Assembly (NCBI GenBank): GCA_035566895.1
Contig: DATMQA010000202.1
Span: forward strand, 1-17,493
DNA from: DATMQA01 sp035566895
GTDB lineage: Bacteria > Verrucomicrobiota > Verrucomicrobiia > Limisphaerales > UBA8199
Length of the DNA: 17,493 nt
Direction of reading: 5' to 3'
The translations under genes and the position numbers were made by a program. Shown here piece after piece: positions 1 through 7,485 of the stretch. Every line of letters starts with the position of its first letter. Position 1 is the first letter of the stretch. The notes under the pieces were generated by a model. It was not told the origin of the DNA, ran no database searches, and saw only the letters and a program-made list of their open reading frames with translations.

Positions 1-96
1 GTCGCCAAGCCCTTCGAATGGAAATTCACACGCGTTGAGCTGCGCGAGTTGGTTGCCAAACTCCAGACCCCGTCTGTACAGGCGCTGGCGGCCTGA
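1..96 (+). pseudogene. C-terminal end of an IS630-like transposase (partial, cut by window edge)
   Basis: Frame 1 is open from the first base to a TGA at 94-96 and gives a 31-residue tail containing KPFEWKFTRVELRELVAKL. A Pro-Phe-x-Trp-x-(Y/F)-T block followed by a Leu-rich helix is how many IS630-family DDE transposases end. I infer the family from that tail alone because the catalytic part lies outside the window. Whether the upstream gene is intact cannot be judged, so it is entered as a fragment. Another IS family with a similar tail is possible. Confidence 0.5.
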
Positions 97-341
97 CCCT
101 TTGAATACGTCACCGAACTTATGACCCAGAGCACTAAGGAATGACGCACATGGACGCAGACAAGAAGGGACCTGCAGAACCGGTGAGGTTCCCGAATCGA
201 ATTCAGTGTTCCCTTCGTTCGCGTTCTGCCGTGTTGTTCATCCGTATCGGCGTTAATCGTCATCTGTGGACAAAAGTCGGCGGGCAGCGGTTTTTGGTTG
301 ACCCCACTATCCCAATGCGGAATGGTTTGAGGACGCGATCA
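97..341. other. Non-coding spacer between transposase tail and sugar-transport operon
   Basis: No convincing gene is seen in these 245 bases. An open frame does run in from 141, but its first 67 codons resemble no protein and precede a good signal peptide. The stretch AACTTATGACCCAGAGCACTA at 118-138 ends in TA and could be the right end of the IS630-like element, whose family inserts at TA. This is only a guess because the other end is not visible. The stretch near 236-275 (GTTCATCCGT...CATCTGTGGA) looks like degenerate intergenic repeat DNA. Confidence 0.35.
329..333 (+). promoter_or_regulatory. Ribosome binding site deciding the start of the binding-protein gene
   Basis: GAGGA lies 8 bases before the ATG at 342. 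It selects that start over the upstream in-frame starts from 141, and the signal peptide begins there too. Confidence 0.5.
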
Positions 342-1313
342 ATGCCACCGGCCATGAAACAGCGCCCTCTTCCGGTCCCGTGCCAAGCTGCTTTTCTCTA
401 CTGTCTCCTGGCACTTGCACTGCTCAGTTACGGTTGCCAGCGCTCCGAGACTCATTCCACCCCTCGTAAATTCAAGGTTGCGCTGGTGATGAAGTCGCTG
501 GCCAACGAGTTCTTCAGCACGATGGCCGACGGCGCCAAAATGCACCAGGCAGCCAACGCAGCCTCCTATGAACTCATTGTCAATGGCATCAAGAACGAGA
601 CCGACCTCGCCGAGCAGGTCAACCTGGTCGAACAGATGATCGCCCGTCAGGTCAACGCCATCGTCGTCGCCCCCGCCGATTCCAAAGCCCTGGTGACCGT
701 CCTCAAACGCGCCAAAGAGGCCGGTGTGCTCGTGGTCAATATCGACAACAAACTCGACGCCGATGTGCTCAAACAAGCGGGACTAACGGTGCCTTTCGTT
801 GGGCCCGATAACCGGGCCGGTGCTCGCAAGGTGGGCGAGGCATTGGCCAAAGAGCTAAAGCCGGGTGACCCGGTGGCGATTATCGAAGGGATCCCGACTG
901 CGTTTAACGGGCAGCAGCGGCGGCTGGGTTTTGAAGACGCCATGAAGGCAGCCGGGATGAACCTCGTCGCGGTTCAGAGCGGCCAGTGGGAAATGGAGCG
1001 CGCCAACAACGTGGCCGCCGCCCTGCTGAGCGAGCATCCGGACCTCAAAGCGATTTTGTGCGCCAACGATAATATGGCCTTAGGAGCCGTGGCGGCGATT
1101 CAGGCTGCCGGCCGGAACGGAAAGGTGCGGGTCGTTGGTTTCGACAACATCGGCGCCATCCGACCGATGGTCGCTGATGGCCGCGTTGCCGCCACCGCCG
1201 ACCAGCACGCCGACCGTCTTGCCGTGTACGGTATTGAGGCGGCACTCAGGATTCTCAAGGGCGAAACACCGCCCGCCGACCTAACCACCACCGTGGATTT
1301 GATTACAAAATGA
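342..1313 (+). CDS. rbsB: Sugar ABC transporter substrate-binding lipoprotein (RbsB-like)
   Basis: This is a periplasmic type-1 binding protein that would capture ribose or a similar small sugar for the importer encoded next. The chosen ATG follows a GAGGA and gives 323 residues, the usual family size. Residues 1-32 form a signal peptide with a hydrophobic core (FLYCLLALALL) ending in SYGC, so Cys32 is a likely lipid anchor, although the lipobox is not canonical. The mature part starts KFKVALVMKSLANEFFSTM and continues with the Peripla_BP_4 landmarks: NEFF near the N-terminus, VNAIVVAPADSKAL, VLVVNIDNKLD, the hinge-region IIEGIP, and ILCANDNMALGAV with VVGFDN near the C-terminus. It lies 27 bases ahead of the ATPase gene. 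Ribose as ligand is inferred from the downstream ribokinase and nucleoside hydrolase. Another pentose or a nucleoside is possible. Confidence 0.88.
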   Translation: MPPAMKQRPLPVPCQAAFLYCLLALALLSYGCQRSETHSTPRKFKVALVMKSLANEFFSTMADGAKMHQAANAASYELIVNGIKNETDLAEQVNLVEQMIARQVNAIVVAPADSKALVTVLKRAKEAGVLVVNIDNKLDADVLKQAGLTVPFVGPDNRAGARKVGEALAKELKPGDPVAIIEGIPTAFNGQQRRLGFEDAMKAAGMNLVAVQSGQWEMERANNVAAALLSEHPDLKAILCANDNMALGAVAAIQAAGRNGKVRVVGFDNIGAIRPMVADGRVAATADQHADRLAVYGIEAALRILKGETPPADLTTTVDLITK

Positions 1314-1340
1314 ACCGCCAACCGTAATTCGTTGTCTGCC

Positions 1341-2867
1341 ATGCCCGAATCCACTCCGCTCCTTAAGGTCACCGGGTTGCACAAAAGCTACAGCGTTCCG
1401 GTGCTCACGGATTTCTCCTTCGAACTCACTCGCGGTGAAGTTCACGCGCTGGTCGGCAGCAACGGCGCCGGCAAGTCCACCTTCGCCCGCATCCTCTGCG
1501 GTTTGACACCCGCGAAAAGCGGCGACATGCAACTGGAGGGCCGTCCTTACACGCCCCGTTCCAAACGCGAAGGAGAGCATGCCGGGATCGTCATGGTGAT
1601 GCAGGAGCTCAATGTAATCGGCACGCTGACGGTTGCCGAGAATATCTTCCTGAGCCGCCTGCCGCAGCGAGCCGGCTTCGTTCGTTTCGCGCAACTCCAC
1701 GATCAGGCCCGGCAGGCCCTGGCCCGGGTCGGCCTGAATGACCTCGAGCCCGGCGCCCCCGCCGGCCAGCTTGGCGTGGGCCACCAGCAATTGGTCGAAA
1801 TCGCCGGCGCGCTGGCCCAGAATTGCCGGCTGCTGATTCTGGACGAGCCAACCGCCGCGTTGACCGACCCGGAAATCGAGCGCCTCTTTGCGAACATCCG
1901 CCGCCTTCAAGCCGACGGGGTCGGCATCATTTACATCAGCCACCGGATGGATGAACTCCGGCGCATCGCCAACCGCGTCACGGTGTTGCGCGACGGCCGG
2001 CGCGTGGGGACTCATAATGCCGCCGAGGTGACGCCCGTGGAATTGGTGCGCGAGATGGTCGGCCACGATCTGCCGGAACGCAAGACCGCCGGTGAGCGCT
2101 CCGCCGGAGCGGTGGCTTTGCGCGTGCGGAATCTCTCGGCGGGCGAGCGCGTGCGCGAGGTCACCTTTGATGTTCATCGCGGCGAGATTCTCGGTCTGGC
2201 CGGCCTGATTGGCTCGGGACGCACCGAAACGCTGCGGGCCATTTTTGGCGCGGATCCGAAGGACGACGGCGAGATTTTTTTGGGCGATGCCAGGCGACCG
2301 CTCAGCATCCGGCAACCGGCCGATGCGGTCCGCGCCGGTATCGGCATGGTGCCTGAAGACCGCAAACAAGACGGTTTGCTGCTCGCGCAATCAATTCGTG
2401 TCAATACGACCCTGGCCACCCTGTCGCGGCATGTGCGCGGAGGAGGGTGGCTCGATTTCGGCGCCGAAACGCAAACCACAGATTCTCTTTGCGGTCGGCT
2501 GGCGGTGCGTAGCGCCTCCGGTGAGCAAACCGTGGCCGAGTTGAGCGGCGGCAACCAGCAGAAAATCGTAATCGCCCGCTGGCTGGCGCGTGATTGCCAG
2601 GTCTTGCTTTTTGACGAGCCGACCCGAGGCATCGATGTCGCAGCCAAAGATATGATCTACCAGTTGGTGCGCGACCTGGCGGCGGAAGGCAAGGCTGTGC
2701 TGATGGTTTCGAGCGAGCTGACTGAGCTGATGGCGCTATGCGACCGGATTCTCGTGATGTCCGCCGGCCGGATTGCCGGGGAGTTCAGGCCCGGCCAATG
2801 GACCCAGGAAGCGATCACACGGGCTGCCTTTAGCGGTTACCTCGAGCGGCAGGAACAAACCGGATAA
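1341..2867 (+). CDS. rbsA: Sugar ABC transporter ATP-binding protein with two NBDs (RbsA-like)
   Basis: This is the cytoplasmic ATPase that powers the sugar importer. Its 508 residues hold two ABC domains, as in RbsA/MglA/XylG. The first has Walker A GSNGAGKST (39-47), a degenerate signature GQLGVGHQQ (about 142-150) and Walker B LLILDEPT (164-171). The second has the degenerate P-loop typical of the family (GLIGSGRTET), a good signature LSGGNQQK (401-408) and DEPTRGID (425-432). This asymmetry is normal in the family and is not damage. The ATG at 1341 was preferred to a TTG at 1332 because it lies just before the conserved LLKVTGLHKSY. The permease start codon follows the stop after two bases, indicating translational coupling. 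Confidence 0.93.
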   Translation: MPESTPLLKVTGLHKSYSVPVLTDFSFELTRGEVHALVGSNGAGKSTFARILCGLTPAKSGDMQLEGRPYTPRSKREGEHAGIVMVMQELNVIGTLTVAENIFLSRLPQRAGFVRFAQLHDQARQALARVGLNDLEPGAPAGQLGVGHQQLVEIAGALAQNCRLLILDEPTAALTDPEIERLFANIRRLQADGVGIIYISHRMDELRRIANRVTVLRDGRRVGTHNAAEVTPVELVREMVGHDLPERKTAGERSAGAVALRVRNLSAGERVREVTFDVHRGEILGLAGLIGSGRTETLRAIFGADPKDDGEIFLGDARRPLSIRQPADAVRAGIGMVPEDRKQDGLLLAQSIRVNTTLATLSRHVRGGGWLDFGAETQTTDSLCGRLAVRSASGEQTVAELSGGNQQKIVIARWLARDCQVLLFDEPTRGIDVAAKDMIYQLVRDLAAEGKAVLMVSSELTELMALCDRILVMSAGRIAGEFRPGQWTQEAITRAAFSGYLERQEQTG

Positions 2868-2869
2868 CG

Positions 2870-3865
2870 ATGTTCAAACTCAATCGTTTTGCCGAATACG
2901 CGGCCCTCGTCGCGGTCTGGTTGGGTTTGTTGCTCTTATTCGGCGCCTTGAGCGAGAACTTCCTTTCCCTTCGCACGTTGAGCACGCTGGCGAATCGCGT
3001 TCCGGCGCTAACGGTGGTGGCCGCCGGCATGACGTTGGTCCTCATCATCGGCGGAATCGATTTGTCAGTGGGTTCAGTGCTGGGGCTTGGGGGCGCGGTG
3101 CTCGGCATCGCGATGGTGGATTGGCATTGGCCATTCGCGATGGCCGCCGTCCTTTGTTTGGGTGTCGGTCTGGCCGCGGGTGCATTCAATGGGCTGGTGA
3201 GTGTGCGTTTGCGAATTCCTTCCTTCATCGTGACCCTCGGCATGCTCGAGATTGCGCGCGGCCTGGCTTATCTGAGCACTCACTCGCAAACCAAATATAT
3301 CGGCGCGAGCGTAGAGGTCCTGTCCCGTCCGCTGACAGGGATCGGCTGTTCCTGGGGCTTCCTGTTGGCGCTCTTGGTGGTTGCCGTTGGCCAGGTGGTG
3401 CTCTCCCGAACTGTGCTTGGCCGCCAACTCATCGCTATCGGTACCAATGAGCAGGCCGTTCGCCTCGCGGGGATCGACCCGCGCCCAGCGAAAATGTCTG
3501 TCTTCGCCCTGGCCGGTTTTCTCAGCGGCCTCGGCGCAATCTTCTACACTTCCCGTCTGGGTTCCTCCGATCCGAATGCCGGCGCCGGCCTGGAACTTTC
3601 GGCTATCGCAGCGGTAGTCATCGGCGGCACCAGTCTCCTGGGCGGATGCGGGTCCGTAGTGTCCAGCTTCCTGGGCGTGCTGATCATCGCCACGCTCGAA
3701 TCGGGACTGGCCCAGGTCGGCGCTTCCGAACCGGTCAAACGAGTCGTCACTGGCCTGGTGATCATCGCCGCAGTCGTCCTGGACGCCTGGCGGCACCATT
3801 TGGTTCATGCGAGATTCCCGTTGGTTCAACGTCTGTTCGCTTGGAATGCACCACCACTTTTATGA
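2870..3865 (+). CDS. rbsC: Sugar ABC transporter permease (RbsC-like)
   Basis: This inner-membrane permease (BPD_transp_2 family) has 331 residues and roughly eight to ten hydrophobic segments. Family marks are NFLSLRTLSTLANRVPAL after the first helix, IIGGIDLSVGSVLGLGG, the cytoplasmic coupling loop GTNEQAVRLAGIDPRPAK, and GGTSLLGGCGSV before the last helices. It starts two bases after the ATPase stop. Its own TGA (3863-3865) overlaps the ATG of the nucleoside hydrolase as ATGA, placing that enzyme in the same transcript. It would form the channel that takes the sugar from the RbsB-like protein. Confidence 0.92.
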   Translation: MFKLNRFAEYAALVAVWLGLLLLFGALSENFLSLRTLSTLANRVPALTVVAAGMTLVLIIGGIDLSVGSVLGLGGAVLGIAMVDWHWPFAMAAVLCLGVGLAAGAFNGLVSVRLRIPSFIVTLGMLEIARGLAYLSTHSQTKYIGASVEVLSRPLTGIGCSWGFLLALLVVAVGQVVLSRTVLGRQLIAIGTNEQAVRLAGIDPRPAKMSVFALAGFLSGLGAIFYTSRLGSSDPNAGAGLELSAIAAVVIGGTSLLGGCGSVVSSFLGVLIIATLESGLAQVGASEPVKRVVTGLVIIAAVVLDAWRHHLVHARFPLVQRLFAWNAPPLL

Positions 3866-4938
3866 AAACTCCAAATCCGAAATCCGAAATCCGAACCAGG
3901 CGGCAGAATCGTTATCCCAGAATAATTCGCTCGCTCCTGGGCGTCGGCCTCGCGGTGTTCTCCACCTTACGCGCACCCGCGTTGGAACCAGCAAAAATCA
4001 TCTTCGACACCGACATCGGCAATGATGTGGACGATGTCCTGGCGCTGTCGTTACTACATGCGTTGCAAACGCGCGGGCATTGCCAATTGCTTGCCGTCAC
4101 CATCACCAAACCGGACGAATTAGCCGGGCCCTTTGTGGACGCGCTGAATACTTTTTATGGTCGGCCCGATATTCCCATCGGTTTCACGCGTTCCTCCCTG
4201 AAAAATGAGCCGAGCAAGTTTCTTCCACTTGCCGACTTGAAGGACGGCGGCGAGCCTCGCTACCCACACCGCCTTAAGCGCAGTTCAGACGCGCCGGCAG
4301 CAACGCAGTTGCTGCGCAGAATCCTCGGCCACCAACCCGAACATTCCGTAGTTCTGGTCCAGGTGGGTTATTTCTCCAATCTGGCCGCCTTGCTCGATAC
4401 ACCGGCCGATGAATATTCGCCCCTCACCGGCAGCGAACTCGTCCGGCAGAAGGTGAAGCTCCTCTCGGTCATGGCCGGCGCGTTCCAGGCCATCGGCCAG
4501 AATAAGCGGTTTCTCGAGTATAACGTTACGCAGGACCTTCCCGCTTCCAGGAAGCTTGCGCAAAACTGGCCTACACCCATCGTCTGGAGCGGATTTGAAA
4601 TCGGCATCGCGGTCCCCTACCCTGCGGTGAGCATCGAGCGTGACTTCGGTTACGTCTCGCATCATCCTGCCGCGGAGGCCTATCGTCTTTACAATCCCCC
4701 GCCCCACGAGCGGCCAACCTGGGACTTGACCAGCGCGCTTTATGCAGTTTTGCCGGACCGCGGCTATTTCGGCCTCTCCGAACCAGGCCGGGTGACCGTA
4801 GCGGAGGACGGTTTCACACAGTTCGCTCCGGCTTCCGATGGACGCGACCGTTTCCTGACCCTGAACGAAGCTCGGGTTTCGAGGGTGAAGGAGGCTCTGG
4901 TCCAACTGGCCAGTCAGCCGCCGTGTATTTCAAAATGA
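3862..4938 (+). CDS. Exported nucleoside hydrolase (IUNH superfamily)
   Basis: This enzyme is predicted to split the N-glycosidic bond of (ribo)nucleosides to give free base and ribose. The ATG overlaps the permease stop (ATGA) and gives 358 residues. Residues 1-40 look like a signal peptide: an Arg-rich start, the core LLGVGLAVFSTL, and cleavage near APA/LEP, so the enzyme should act outside the cytoplasm. The metal-binding motif is DTDIGNDVDD (49-58), a longer variant of the classical DxDPGxDD. A late PTWDL (285-289) probably supplies the last metal-binding Asp. The His that precedes this Asp in inosine-uridine hydrolases is Trp here. The N-terminal region (residues about 5-11) is encoded by a translated AAATCCG repeat. 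Context with ribose uptake, ribokinase and nicotinate phosphoribosyltransferase supports nucleoside scavenging. The exact substrate is unknown. Confidence 0.85.
   Translation: MKTPNPKSEIRTRRQNRYPRIIRSLLGVGLAVFSTLRAPALEPAKIIFDTDIGNDVDDVLALSLLHALQTRGHCQLLAVTITKPDELAGPFVDALNTFYGRPDIPIGFTRSSLKNEPSKFLPLADLKDGGEPRYPHRLKRSSDAPAATQLLRRILGHQPEHSVVLVQVGYFSNLAALLDTPADEYSPLTGSELVRQKVKLLSVMAGAFQAIGQNKRFLEYNVTQDLPASRKLAQNWPTPIVWSGFEIGIAVPYPAVSIERDFGYVSHHPAAEAYRLYNPPPHERPTWDLTSALYAVLPDRGYFGLSEPGRVTVAEDGFTQFAPASDGRDRFLTLNEARVSRVKEALVQLASQPPCISK
3873..3893 (+). repeat. Heptad tandem repeat (AAATCCG)x3 inside a signal-peptide coding region
   Basis: Three perfect AAATCCG units follow each other, with a partial unit after them (AACC). 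They lie 11 bases after the hydrolase ATG and are read as PKSEIR. Peptides of the type NPKSEIRNPK are, from memory, frequent at predicted N-termini in Verrucomicrobiota. This suggests a repeat element that has entered the reading frame. Confidence 0.75.
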
Positions 4939-5032
4939 ATGCCAATTGAGTTGCCTCAAAAGAACACCAAGCGCTCAAAGGGAAGAATTTGACGTTGGCC
5001 GATTCAACCTATTTAACCTTTCTACGCCCCCC

Positions 5033-5965
5033 ATGCCACGGCCAATCCCCCGAGTCGTTGTCGTCGGCTCGCTGAACCTCGACTTTATCGCGACAGTCGA
5101 GCGCCTCCCCACTGCGGGTGAGACGGTGCCGGCGATGGGCTTGCTCACACGTTTCGGTGGCAAAGGCGCGAACCAGGCGGTCGCCGCCGCCCGCCAGGGC
5201 GCCAGCGTCAGCCTGCTCGGGTGCGTCGGCTCTGATGATGCCGGACACGCGTATCGCCGGCGCTTGCGGACAGAAGGAATCAATGTAACCGGCATTCTGA
5301 CGAGCAAAGGGACCTTGACCGGAACCGCTCTCATCGCCGTGGCTCGCTCGGCCGAAAACACGATCGTGGTCGCTGCGGGCGCTAATGGGGAACTAAGGCC
5401 GACAGCCATTCGCCGCCACCGTGAGCTCATCGCGTCTGCGAACCTGGTGCTGCTCCAATTGGAAATTCCGATGTTGGCAGTGCTCACGGCGGTGCGAATT
5501 GCCAACCGTGCCAATGTGCCGGTGGTATTGAACCCGTCACCGCTGCGGGAGGATTTCCCTTGGAAAAAATGCAGAATTGATACGCTGATCTCCAATGCGC
5601 TCGAGGCACACGCGATTTTTGGCCTTCCCGTCCAACGCCTTCGCTCGAACCTTGCCGCCTGGCGAAACGCACTTGAACAACGACGCATCGGGCGCTTGCT
5701 TATCACGCGTGGCTCGAAGTCAACGCTGTTTCTCACGGCGAACGATTTCGCCGAAGTGCCGACTCTGCCAGTGAAACCGGTCGATACCGTGGGCGCGGGG
5801 GACGCCTTCGCCGGCGCGTTCGTAGCGCGGCTTGCCGAGAGTGGTGACGTTCTCACTGCGATGCGTTACGCAAACTGCGCCGGTGCCCTCGCAACGCTCA
5901 AATCCGGCGCGCAGGAGGCAATCCCAGGCCGCACGGCTACAGAAAAAGCGCTCCGTAAATTATGA
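5033..5965 (+). CDS. rbsK: Ribokinase (PfkB family)
   Basis: This cytoplasmic kinase would phosphorylate ribose to ribose-5-phosphate, feeding the pentose phosphate pathway and PRPP. The 310 residues match ribokinases in length. The N-terminal VVVVGSLNLDF (8-18), the glycine pair of the sugar site GGKGANQA (42-49), the middle GTALIAV, and the PfkB signature DTVGAGDAFAGAF (251-263) with catalytic Asp257 are all present. I chose the ATG at 5033. An ATG at 4946 would add 29 residues without homology, read from repeat-like spacer. No clear Shine-Dalgarno precedes 5033. Its TGA overlaps the next ATG (ATGA at 5962-5965). A deoxyribokinase or another PfkB sugar kinase is the main alternative. Confidence 0.88.
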   Translation: MPRPIPRVVVVGSLNLDFIATVERLPTAGETVPAMGLLTRFGGKGANQAVAAARQGASVSLLGCVGSDDAGHAYRRRLRTEGINVTGILTSKGTLTGTALIAVARSAENTIVVAAGANGELRPTAIRRHRELIASANLVLLQLEIPMLAVLTAVRIANRANVPVVLNPSPLREDFPWKKCRIDTLISNALEAHAIFGLPVQRLRSNLAAWRNALEQRRIGRLLITRGSKSTLFLTANDFAEVPTLPVKPVDTVGAGDAFAGAFVARLAESGDVLTAMRYANCAGALATLKSGAQEAIPGRTATEKALRKL

Positions 5966-7440
5966 GCTCTGCAACCGATGCTCCTGCTGCACAGCCGCGC
6001 TCGCTGGCGCTGCTGACCGATCTCTACGAGCTGACCATGGCCTGCGGTTATTGGAAATCCGGCACGACCGATAAAGAAGCCGTGTTCCACCTCCTTTTTC
6101 GCAAACCGCCATTTAACGGCGGATTCACCCTTGCCTGCGGCCTCGCTGCAGCCATCGATTACTTGCGCGATTTCCATTTCGATGACACAGACATCGAGTA
6201 TCTCAGCACTATTCCCGGCCGGGACAAAAAGCCGATTTTTGAACCGGCCTTTGTGGATTATTTGCGCAAGCTGCGCTTCACCTGCGACGTCGATGCGATG
6301 CCGGAAGGCACAGTGGTTTTTCCCCAGGAACCTTTGCTTCGCGTCCAGGGCCCGATCCTTGAGGCGCAGATTGTGGAAACCGCGCTGTTGAACTTTCTCA
6401 ATTTTCAATCCCTCATAGCCACCAAGGCCGCCCGCATCTGCCTGGCAGCACGCGGCGAGCCGGTGATGGAGTTCGGCCTCCGGCGGGCACAAGGACTCGA
6501 TGGTGGCCTGACTGCCTCTCGCGCGGCCTTTATCGGGGGTTGCGCCGGCACCTCTAATCTGATGGCCGGAAAAGTTTATGGCATCCCGGTTGCCGGCACT
6601 CATGCGCATTGTTGGGTGATGTCGTTCGACAGCGAACTGGAGGCCTTCGGCGCGTATGCCAAAGCCCTGCCGACCTATTGTGCTTTTCTGGTGGACACAT
6701 ACGATTCGTTGGCCGGCGTCCGCCACGCTGTCGAGATCGGTCGCCGGCTTCGGCAGCAAGGGTATGAACTGGCGGGCATTCGGCTGGACTCCGGAGACCT
6801 GGCGTTTCTGAGCATCGAGGCCCGTCGGATTCTGGACGAGGCCGGGTTCAAGGACACGGCGATCCTCGGCAGCAATGACCTGGATGAGCGATTGATCGAC
6901 AGCCTCAAAGAACAAGGTGCCACGATTAACCAATGGGGTGTGGGCACGCGCCTGGTCACCGGCCACCCGCAGGCCGCTCTCGGCTGTGTCTATAAGCTCT
7001 CGGCCATCCGGCGGCAAGGCGGCGCCTGGGAACATAAAGTCAAACTCTCGGAGCAAGCCGCCAAGATCACCAATCCCGGCATCCTCCAGGTGCGCCGTTT
7101 TCGCTCGCCGACCGAATTCCTCGGGGACGCCATATATGATCTCAGCCGCCCGCTGCCGCCGGCATTTACCGTTGTCGATCCTCTCGACCTGACCCGCCGC
7201 AAGCATTTTGCGCGCGATGCGCTCCATGAAGATCTGCTGGTGCCGATCTTCCGGCGCGGTCAACTCGTCTATCGGCCGCCTGCCTTGGAAGAAACGCGGG
7301 AACGGGTCCGCCAGCAACTGGCCATGTTGCACCCTGGAATCAAACGTTTCGTCAATCCGCACCAATACCCGGCGGGACTGGAGTTGAGCCTGCACGATTT
7401 CAAAACGCGGCTGGTTCTGCAGGCGCGGGGCGAGGTTTGA
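5962..7440 (+). CDS. pncB: Nicotinate phosphoribosyltransferase
   Basis: This enzyme converts nicotinate, PRPP and ATP to nicotinate mononucleotide, the entry step of the Preiss-Handler route to NAD. The 492-residue protein opens with the family hallmark LLTDLYELTMACGYW (residues 16-30). It also shows EFGLRRAQG, GGCAGTSNLMAGKVYGIPV and GTHAHCWVMSF, where the family's functional His region lies. Further on come VDTYDS, GIRLDSGDL and ILGSNDLDE, which line the PRPP and product site. The length and motif set fit the PncB2-like bacterial group. It overlaps the ribokinase gene by four bases, so ribose-5-phosphate from ribokinase and nicotinate use are coupled genetically. No sign of damage. Confidence 0.93.
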   Translation: MSSATDAPAAQPRSLALLTDLYELTMACGYWKSGTTDKEAVFHLLFRKPPFNGGFTLACGLAAAIDYLRDFHFDDTDIEYLSTIPGRDKKPIFEPAFVDYLRKLRFTCDVDAMPEGTVVFPQEPLLRVQGPILEAQIVETALLNFLNFQSLIATKAARICLAARGEPVMEFGLRRAQGLDGGLTASRAAFIGGCAGTSNLMAGKVYGIPVAGTHAHCWVMSFDSELEAFGAYAKALPTYCAFLVDTYDSLAGVRHAVEIGRRLRQQGYELAGIRLDSGDLAFLSIEARRILDEAGFKDTAILGSNDLDERLIDSLKEQGATINQWGVGTRLVTGHPQAALGCVYKLSAIRRQGGAWEHKVKLSEQAAKITNPGILQVRRFRSPTEFLGDAIYDLSRPLPPAFTVVDPLDLTRRKHFARDALHEDLLVPIFRRGQLVYRPPALEETRERVRQQLAMLHPGIKRFVNPHQYPAGLELSLHDFKTRLVLQARGEV

Positions 7441-7475
7441 GACTTTGGACTTTGGACTTTGGACTTTGGACTCTA
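7441..7475 (+). repeat. Heptad tandem repeat (GACTTTG)x4 plus one degenerate unit
   Basis: Four perfect GACTTTG units (7441-7468) begin at the base right after the pncB stop codon. A fifth diverged unit GACTCTA follows. The repeat fills most of the 45-base gap before ispD and leaves no recognisable ribosome binding site there. Confidence 0.9.
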
Positions 7476-7485
7476 AACTGACTCC

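Noticed and set aside
298..326. TTGACC with AATGGT 17 bases later as a promoter for the rbs genes
   Set aside because: The -10 box is poor, and transcription would start at the ribosome binding site, leaving no leader. The real promoter is probably further upstream.
141..341. N-terminal extension of the binding protein from 141
   Set aside because: It would put 67 unrelated residues ahead of a good signal peptide, and a better ribosome binding site lies at 329-333.
1281..2390. 369-codon open frame on the minus strand
   Set aside because: Antisense shadow of the RbsA-like gene with a His/Gln-rich composition and no recognisable motif.
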